A stretch of DNA of 11,016 nt, taken from Planctomycetota bacterium. Lineage in GTDB: Bacteria > Planctomycetota > UBA1135 > GCA-002686595. The DNA lies in NCBI GenBank assembly GCA_029259675.1, contig JAJDES010000387.1:1-11016 (forward strand), given 5' to 3'. Positions 6,373 through 11,016 of this stretch are shown in pieces. Every line of letters starts with the position of its first letter. Position 1 is the stretch's first letter. The position numbers and the translations under genes are program-made. The notes under the pieces are model-generated. The model ran no database searches and was not told the DNA's origin. It saw nothing but the letters and a program-made list of their open reading frames with translations.

Positions 6373-7434
6373 TTAGCCCGAACGAAGTACGTAGAGCCCG
6401 GCGATTGTGAGCGCATAAATGGCCATCACGCTCCAGGAATCGAATCCCATACGCAGGAAGGCTTTGTGGCGGCGCATGATCAAGCCCGCCAAGTAGACAC
6501 CCGTGACAACGATGCCCATGGTGGCGGCAAAAGCAGCTGATCGATCGACGCTGTTGAGAATCGGTCCTTCACTGTGGAAGGCGTCGGTGGCGAAGAGCAA
6601 GACGACCATGATGGCGTTGCTGCCGAAGATATTGGCAAAGGCCATGCTGTAGGCGCGCAGCTTCACGGCCCCGATCGTTGTACTCAACTCGGGTAAGGAA
6701 GTCGTGCCGGCCAACAGTGTGGCGCCGACAAAACTGGACCCCAAGTTCGTTTGCAAAGCGATGGCTTCGGCTGTGGATACCAGCAGGGCACCCGTAACCA
6801 GCACAACGAAGCTTGAAGTTGCGATTGCAAGCCACAGACGGCGTAGACTCAGCGAAGGTTTCTTTGTCAATGGCTGCGTCTTGACGGACTCCCTCAGAGC
6901 ATCCGGGAAGTCAACGGGTCGCCAATGCTTCCCGGCTTCAAAGTGGGCGACCATCCAAATAGACGCGAGGTAGAGTCCAAAGACAATGCTGGTCCAAATT
7001 CCGATGCCCGCAAACAAGACGTGATCTCCGGCTTCAATGCCGGCCAAGACTACGGCGAGCAGAATGATTAGAAGTACGCCTTGGAGCAAGAGTTCAGGTT
7101 TCGGTGTGAAGAAGCTGAGTGGGTTCTTTCCGAAGGAGGCGTCCGCAACTGCCAGGATTGCGGTTTGCATCACAATCCCACCAAAGAGGTTGTTGACGGC
7201 AAGTGGAGCATTGCCCCCGGCAATGGCGGAAATGGATGTGACGCATTCGGGCAATTCGGTGATGCCGGCCAGCAACACCATTCCAAGGAACGCTCGTCCA
7301 ATGCCCGTGACCTCCGCAATGGCATCCGCATATAGGGCCAGGCGCGCGCCGGCGATCCAAATGGCGATGCCGCCCAGAATGAATAGCGCGCCATTGAGCG
7401 CAACCGGGAGGGAAAGAAAGTCGATTCCAAACAC
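6373..7434 (-). CDS. CaCA-superfamily cation antiporter (Ca2+/H+ or Na+/Ca2+ type)
   Basis: Using the GTG at 7434 gives 353 residues with about ten hydrophobic helices and a polar cytosolic loop near 165-200, typical of Ca2+:cation antiporters. The two alpha repeats are visible: GITELPE at 57-63 and GTTSLPE at 243-249, each with the acidic residue that carries the cation. After the second repeat comes the usual NIFGSN (268-273). The first repeat instead has NNLFGGIVMQ (81-90), losing the usual Gly-Ser-Asn. It should export Ca2+ or a similar cation using the Na+ or H+ gradient. An upstream GTG at 7500 would add 22 basic residues and overlap the ATPase gene by 53 bp; I prefer 7434, 13 bp after the ATPase stop, although its AGAGAA site is weak. 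Same-strand spacing implies an operon with the pump. Cation choice cannot be read from sequence alone. Confidence 0.88.
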   Translation of the reverse strand: MFGIDFLSLPVALNGALFILGGIAIWIAGARLALYADAIAEVTGIGRAFLGMVLLAGITELPECVTSISAIAGGNAPLAVNNLFGGIVMQTAILAVADASFGKNPLSFFTPKPELLLQGVLLIILLAVVLAGIEAGDHVLFAGIGIWTSIVFGLYLASIWMVAHFEAGKHWRPVDFPDALRESVKTQPLTKKPSLSLRRLWLAIATSSFVVLVTGALLVSTAEAIALQTNLGSSFVGATLLAGTTSLPELSTTIGAVKLRAYSMAFANIFGSNAIMVVLLFATDAFHSEGPILNSVDRSAAFAATMGIVVTGVYLAGLIMRRHKAFLRMGFDSWSVMAIYALTIAGLYVLRSG

Positions 7435-7447
7435 GATGGATTCTCTA

Positions 7448-10210
7448 TCAAGCGGGCGAAGAGCTTGGTGCCTGCAAGGATGCTTGTCCGCGCAGCGCAC
7501 TCAGAAGTTTGAGACCTTCGGGGATCGCAAAAAGGGGCAATGCCACTACACACAAGAGAGCCCAGTCGCTCCAACCGATGGCCGTCGTGTGAAGTGCTCC
7601 CTGGAGCAACGGGCTGTAGATCGCGGCAAGTTGCAGCAATACCGTTCCCGCGAGGGCCACGAGCAACCAAGGATTGGAAAAGAATCCAACAGTCTTCAAT
7701 GGGTTGCGCAGGGCGCGGTGATTGAAGAGGTTTACTTGCTCGAGCACGGCCATTGCTGTGAAGGCCATGGTTTGGGCGACCAACGGACTATTGGGCCGAT
7801 CACTGCGAAGATACAGAAGGAATATGGCCAGCGTGGCCACGCCGATGTAGCCACCCAAGGCAAGGATAGAGGTCATGCCCCGTCGGTCGAGCATGGGCTC
7901 GTTCTGGGGTCTGGGTCGCCGCCGCATCAGGTCCTTTTCCGCCGGTTCGAGGCCAAGGGCGATGGCAGTAAATCCATCAGTGACTACATTGATCCATAGG
8001 ACTTGAACGGGAAGCAATATCAGCGGCGCTTGCAGTAGAATGCACAAGAAGATAGCCACGGCCTCACCAATGTTTGATGAAAGCAGGTAGCGAACAAACT
8101 TGCGGATGTTGTCGTACTCTCGCCGGCCTTCTTCGACGGCATTGATGATGGATGCGAAATTGTCGTCCATCAGCACGAGATCGGATGCCTCACGGGCCAC
8201 ATCCGTTCCCCGGATTCCCATTGCAATGCCAACGTCCGCCTCTTTGAGCGCGGGCGCATCATTGACCCCATCTCCGGTCATGCCGACCACATGACCGGAA
8301 TCCTTGAGCAATCTGGCGGCTCGCAATTTGTGCTCGGGGGTTGCGCGCGCGATCATCACGGGACGATTCAAATACTGTTGCAACTCATCATCGTTCAGGC
8401 GATCCATATCCGGACCCGTTAGCACCTTCCCAACTTGCAGGTCGATTTTCTCTGCGACGGCCGAGGCTGTTTCGGGCGCATCACCGGTAATCATAATGAC
8501 TCTTATTCCGGCACTGGTTGCGCGCTGAACCGCTTGGCGCACTTCCGGCCGAGCAGGGTCGATGATGCCGACGATTCCGAGCAAGGTCATCTCGGACTCA
8601 ATCCCAGGGTCGTCCGCGGCCAAGCTGAGATCGATGCTTTTGCTGGCGAGCGCGATTGTGCGCATGCCCGCTCTGGCGATTTCTTGATAGGCTCGCCTCG
8701 CCCGCAAGCGGTCATTCTCGCCAAGCGCGCGTTCCGTGTCAGCATCGAGAACCCGCGTGCAGCTAGCGATAACGACTTCGGGAGCGCCCTTGCTTAGGGC
8801 GGAGCGTTGTTGACCGTCTTGCGTAACCACGGTCATTCGTTTGCGATCGGAGTTGAACGCAAACTCGTGCAGGATCGGCCCCGCTATTCGTTCGATCTTT
8901 GCTTTCTTCGCAGCAACGACCAAGGACGCTTCCGTCGGCTGCCCGGTGCGTTTCCAAGTACCGTTGTCGTTGTGGATTCCGGCGTGATTGCAGGTTGCCG
9001 CCGCTTGCAATAAGGCCGCGAGGTCGGGCCGTTGATCGGGCGCAACGGGCACGCCGCTTGCTTCAATCGTGCCCTCGGGCTGGTAGCCGGTGCCCGTAAC
9101 GCTGAGATCGCCGGCCGGCAGCCAAATGCGACTGACCGTCATTTCGTTTTCGGTCAACGTTCCGGTCTTATCCGTCAGAATGATTGTCGCTGACCCGAGG
9201 GTTTCCGTTGCTTGCAGGCGCCTGGGAAGTGCGCGCCTACGCACCATCTGCTTGACTCCGAGCGCAAGTGTGACCGTTACCACGGCCGGTAGGCCTTCGG
9301 GAACCACGGACACAGCAAGCGAAATGCCCGTCATGAACATCTCCAGGGCCGGTTTACCGAGTAACCAGCCTGCGACTGCAACAAGGCTAGAAAGGCCCAG
9401 AGCCAAAAGGCCGAGTTGCTTGCCCAAAACAGCCAGCCTGCGCTGCAATGGGGTTTGTGAATGCTCTACCGAGCGAGTCAGTTCGGCAATGCGCCCGAAT
9501 TCGGTCGATGCTCCCGTCGCAACAACCACACCGCGACCCTGCCCATTCGTAACGGCCGTTCCCATCCATGTCATGGATGTGCGCTCGGCGAGCGGACAAT
9601 CGGTTTCGACGGCGGTCGCTGACTTCGAAACGGATAGGGACTCTCCCGTAAGCGCAGACTCATCAACTTCGAGCTCTTGCTCTTCGAAGAGGCGCAGGTC
9701 GGCAGGTATGCGATCGCCGCTGGCAATCAGGACGACGTCGCCAGGAACCAGCGAAGTGGATTCTATTTCGATTACTGAATCGCCGCGCAAAACCCGGCAA
9801 CGCAAAGTGAGCATCGCTTGCAAGGCCATCAGGGCTCGCTCAGCACGCCATTCCTGGACAAAACCCAGCAATCCGTTCAAGAGCAAAATCGCAAAGATGG
9901 CGCAGGCGTCAAGCGTTTCGCCAATGGAGAGCGAAACGACCGCAGCCACCGCCAATATGGCGATAAGGACATCTTTGAATTGGCGCAATAGCACGGTGTA
10001 CCAGGCCGTGCCGTTGTCCCGTTCGATTTGGTTTAGTCCATACCGCTCGCTGCGCTGTTCCACTTCCGGCTCGGAGAGGCCGCATTGCGGGTTCGATCGC
10101 AAACGCTCAATAGCCGCTTCTGCAGGCAGGGAGTGCCAGGCAACTTGTTCTGTCTCCGGTGTTGCTGCGCTCTTGACTGCGTGTGGCGTTGACTTTTGAT
10201 TTCGCTGCAT
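7448..10210 (-). CDS. SERCA-like calcium-transporting P-type ATPase (P2A)
   Basis: This 920-residue pump has the complete P2-type layout: N-terminal cation-ATPase domain (about 23-95), actuator loop with TGES at 188-191, PEGLP at 304-308, phosphorylation motif DKTGT with Asp347, nucleotide-domain KGAPE at 474-478, hinge TGDGVND at 645-651, and six C-terminal helices. Residues aligning with the SERCA calcium ligands are kept: Val300, Ser301 (Ala in SERCA, a main-chain ligand), Val303 and Glu305 in helix M4; Asn713 and Glu716 in M5; Asn741, Thr744 and Asp745 in M6; Glu824 in M8. Two calcium sites and Ca2+ export from the cytosol are therefore likely, not Na+/K+ or Mg2+ transport. ATG at 10210 lacks a Shine-Dalgarno and gives a 22-residue polar extension before the conserved domain. 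The gene ends in tandem stops TGA-TAG, 13 bp before the antiporter start. A 60-codon ORF overlaps its beginning. Confidence 0.95.
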   Translation of the reverse strand: MQRNQKSTPHAVKSAATPETEQVAWHSLPAEAAIERLRSNPQCGLSEPEVEQRSERYGLNQIERDNGTAWYTVLLRQFKDVLIAILAVAAVVSLSIGETLDACAIFAILLLNGLLGFVQEWRAERALMALQAMLTLRCRVLRGDSVIEIESTSLVPGDVVLIASGDRIPADLRLFEEQELEVDESALTGESLSVSKSATAVETDCPLAERTSMTWMGTAVTNGQGRGVVVATGASTEFGRIAELTRSVEHSQTPLQRRLAVLGKQLGLLALGLSSLVAVAGWLLGKPALEMFMTGISLAVSVVPEGLPAVVTVTLALGVKQMVRRRALPRRLQATETLGSATIILTDKTGTLTENEMTVSRIWLPAGDLSVTGTGYQPEGTIEASGVPVAPDQRPDLAALLQAAATCNHAGIHNDNGTWKRTGQPTEASLVVAAKKAKIERIAGPILHEFAFNSDRKRMTVVTQDGQQRSALSKGAPEVVIASCTRVLDADTERALGENDRLRARRAYQEIARAGMRTIALASKSIDLSLAADDPGIESEMTLLGIVGIIDPARPEVRQAVQRATSAGIRVIMITGDAPETASAVAEKIDLQVGKVLTGPDMDRLNDDELQQYLNRPVMIARATPEHKLRAARLLKDSGHVVGMTGDGVNDAPALKEADVGIAMGIRGTDVAREASDLVLMDDNFASIINAVEEGRREYDNIRKFVRYLLSSNIGEAVAIFLCILLQAPLILLPVQVLWINVVTDGFTAIALGLEPAEKDLMRRRPRPQNEPMLDRRGMTSILALGGYIGVATLAIFLLYLRSDRPNSPLVAQTMAFTAMAVLEQVNLFNHRALRNPLKTVGFFSNPWLLVALAGTVLLQLAAIYSPLLQGALHTTAIGWSDWALLCVVALPLFAIPEGLKLLSALRGQASLQAPSSSPA

Positions 10211-10289
10211 CGATGGCGATCGAAAATGCCTTGTTCGGCAGTTGAGGCGTGAGCGGGTCGACCCACCATGCCCATTGCGATTGCAGCAT
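10107..10289 (-). CDS. Possible 60-residue ORF overlapping the calcium-pump start
   Basis: ATG at 10289 has GAGGG (10300-10296) 6 bases upstream, while the pump ATG at 10210 has no such site. The ORF starts MLQSQWAWWVDPLTPQLP and ends at 10107, inside the pump gene but in another frame, overlapping it by 104 bases. The Trp-rich beginning and amphipathic AFSIAIDAAKSKV stretch look more protein-like than most shadow frames. No family is recognised. It may be a leader that couples pump translation, or the N-terminus of a pump variant reached by frameshifting or misread after a sequencing error. Confidence 0.25.
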   Translation of the reverse strand: MLQSQWAWWVDPLTPQLPNKAFSIAIDAAKSKVNATRSQERSNTGDRTSCLALPACRSGY

Positions 10290-10516
10290 CAGCCGCCCTC
10301 GAATTCTTGCAGCCGTGCGCAGTTACCGGTTCGTGTCGAAACTTGGTCGATCGCCGCTTTTTGCGGGCGAGCGGTTACTAAGCTAAAAGCAAAGGTCGCG
10401 GCCGCAGAATCTTCGTGTCTTTTTTCGAATGCTCTCCAATTGCGTCGATGAAGGCTGAACCGCAAACACCTTCCCGCGGAGTCCGCAATCCTTTGACCGA
10501 TGTGACATGCGGACGA
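10211..10516. other. Spacer upstream of the calcium-pump gene
   Basis: These 306 bases lie between same-strand genes. The pump-proximal part holds the start and Shine-Dalgarno of the possible 60-codon ORF. At 10352-10369, CGCCGC and GCGGGCG flank TTTTT and form a G+C-rich stem with one bulge, which might end the upstream transcript or shape a leader. No clear promoter hexamer pair is recognised, though the length makes a pump promoter likely. Confidence 0.45.
10481..10514 (-). terminator. Inverted repeat right after the phosphatase-like gene
   Basis: GTCCGC and GCGGAC (10481-10486 and 10509-10514) form a 6-bp stem around 22 bases, starting 2 bases after the stop codon at 10517. A small nested GCGG-ACT-CCGC hairpin overlaps the distal arm. 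No U-tract follows, so a terminator role is tentative. Confidence 0.25.
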
Positions 10517-11016
10517 CTAATTCCGATTCTTGTCGATGAAGGCCTTGGCTTGCTCCGCGAGGACGGGGATTTTCAATCCGATGATTTGGGCTTCCGCGAG
10601 AGCGGCTTCGTAACTGAGGCCGCCTTCGAGCACGCGCCAAGGAATCCAGATCGCTCCCACGCGGTTGCCGGATGAGCAATGCACCAACATCGGCCGCTCT
10701 GCCGAATTGAGAATCTCAATGCTGCGGCTGAAGACCTCGTCGGTTAACTCCGCCGGTCCGCCCCAAGGAATGTTTACGTAATTGAGGCCGATCCCTTTGA
10801 CGACGGCAGCTTCGTCGAAGTCTTTGATTTCCGACTCGTGGCGGTAGTTCACGACGGTCTTGATCCCACTTTGCTGCGCTTGTTCGAAATCCTCAGGACT
10901 AGGTTGGCTAGCAAGGAATAGGCCTTCAAATGTGTGTAGGCGTGTGATGGTGCCGCACTCGTAGGGCTCAAGGCGTTCCGTTGTGGGCGGGGCATGTTGA
11001 TCGCTAGTGACGGTGT
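10517..11016 (-). CDS. DUF442/beta-lactamase hydrolase-like phosphatase-fold protein (partial)
   Basis: The frame is open from the right edge to TAG at 10517-10519, giving 165 visible residues; the true start is outside. GTG codons inside, such as the one at 10852, are internal because conserved-looking sequence precedes them (LHTFEGLFLASQPSPEDF, then GIKTVVNYRHESEI). That N-terminal pattern, 'ASQP...' followed by a 'VVNYR' strand, is typical of the tyrosine-phosphatase-like DUF442 fold. The catalytic loop is HCSSGNRVG, with Cys at 10676-10678 and Arg at 10661-10663. The Cys-x4-Arg spacing matches DUF442 and rhodanese-like loops and is one residue shorter than the Cys-x5-Arg of classical tyrosine phosphatases. 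It may be a phosphatase, a sulfur carrier or neither. The first visible residues are polar, so any signal peptide would lie further upstream. It is on the same strand as the calcium pump, 306 bp away. Confidence 0.8.
   Translation of the reverse strand, partial: TVTSDQHAPPTTERLEPYECGTITRLHTFEGLFLASQPSPEDFEQAQQSGIKTVVNYRHESEIKDFDEAAVVKGIGLNYVNIPWGGPAELTDEVFSRSIEILNSAERPMLVHCSSGNRVGAIWIPWRVLEGGLSYEAALAEAQIIGLKIPVLAEQAKAFIDKNRN

Noticed and set aside
7435..7500. Longer antiporter start at GTG 7500
   Set aside because: It would overlap the pump by 53 bp and adds a basic segment unlike the family's hydrophobic beginning.
7037..7999. 320-codon plus-strand ORF
   Set aside because: It runs antisense across the antiporter and pump genes, whose motifs are intact, and shows no domain.
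9090..10199. 369-codon plus-strand ORF
   Set aside because: It is wholly antisense to the conserved calcium pump and has Ser/Arg/Thr-rich composition typical of a shadow frame.
1..11016. CRISPR arrays, insertion sequences, integrases, toxin-antitoxin or defence genes
   Set aside because: No spaced direct repeats, transposase motifs, terminal inverted repeats or typical paired small genes were seen on either strand.

Overview
The window looks like a chromosomal segment of a planctomycete-type bacterium. The clearest lineage hint is the left-edge gene. Its visible end has the layout I associate with large secreted planctomycete proteins: a Cys-x-x-Asp-Leu-Gly opening, a VPD-x-x-F-F strand, a short 'T-x-A-x-G-Q' turn, an 'LYMQM' strand and a 'SNAL' ending. 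This is recognition from memory, not a search result. All other genes are widespread bacterial families. No mobile element, CRISPR array, rRNA, tRNA or phage gene is supported.

Layout, left to right. (1) 1-500 (+): the 3' end of a large secreted or surface protein, cut by the window edge. (2) 501-749: an intergenic leader rich in overlapping inverted repeats, then 750-1520 (+), a four-helix membrane protein of unknown function. (3) 1529-3196 (-): a full-length UbiB/ABC1-family atypical kinase, convergent with the previous gene at 8 bp. (4) 3197-3717: a divergent intergenic region with no convincing gene. (5) 3718-4566 (+): a protein made of four CBS domains. (6) 4567-4871: a convergent intergenic region. 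(7) 5117-6145 (-): a CbpA-like DnaJ co-chaperone, overlapped by its modulator gene cbpM at 4872-5120. The cbpM gene starts at a GTG inside the dnaJ stop codon, behind a perfect Shine-Dalgarno sequence. (8) 6373-7434 (-): a CaCA-superfamily antiporter, and 7448-10210 (-): a SERCA-like Ca2+ P-type ATPase, 13 bp apart. (9) 10517-11016 (-): a DUF442-like Cys-x4-Arg phosphatase or rhodanese-like enzyme, cut by the right edge.

The minus-strand run from 11016 to 4872 reads as phosphatase-like protein, Ca2+ pump, cation antiporter, DnaJ, CbpM. The two transporters are very likely co-transcribed, as are dnaJ and cbpM. The 227 bp between the pairs and the 306 bp before the pump may hold separate promoters. 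The pump keeps every side-chain ligand of both SERCA calcium sites, so the transporter pair most likely removes Ca2+ from the cytoplasm by ATP-driven and ion-gradient-driven routes. With the CBS nucleotide sensor and the UbiB kinase, the neighbourhood suggests a stress or energy-state island; that link is inference from proximity only.

No gene here is a clear candidate for an unknown defence or mobile system. The most useful leads are the leader ahead of the unknown membrane protein, the half zinc finger in the DnaJ protein, the asymmetric antiporter alpha repeats, and short ORFs overlapping three start codons.
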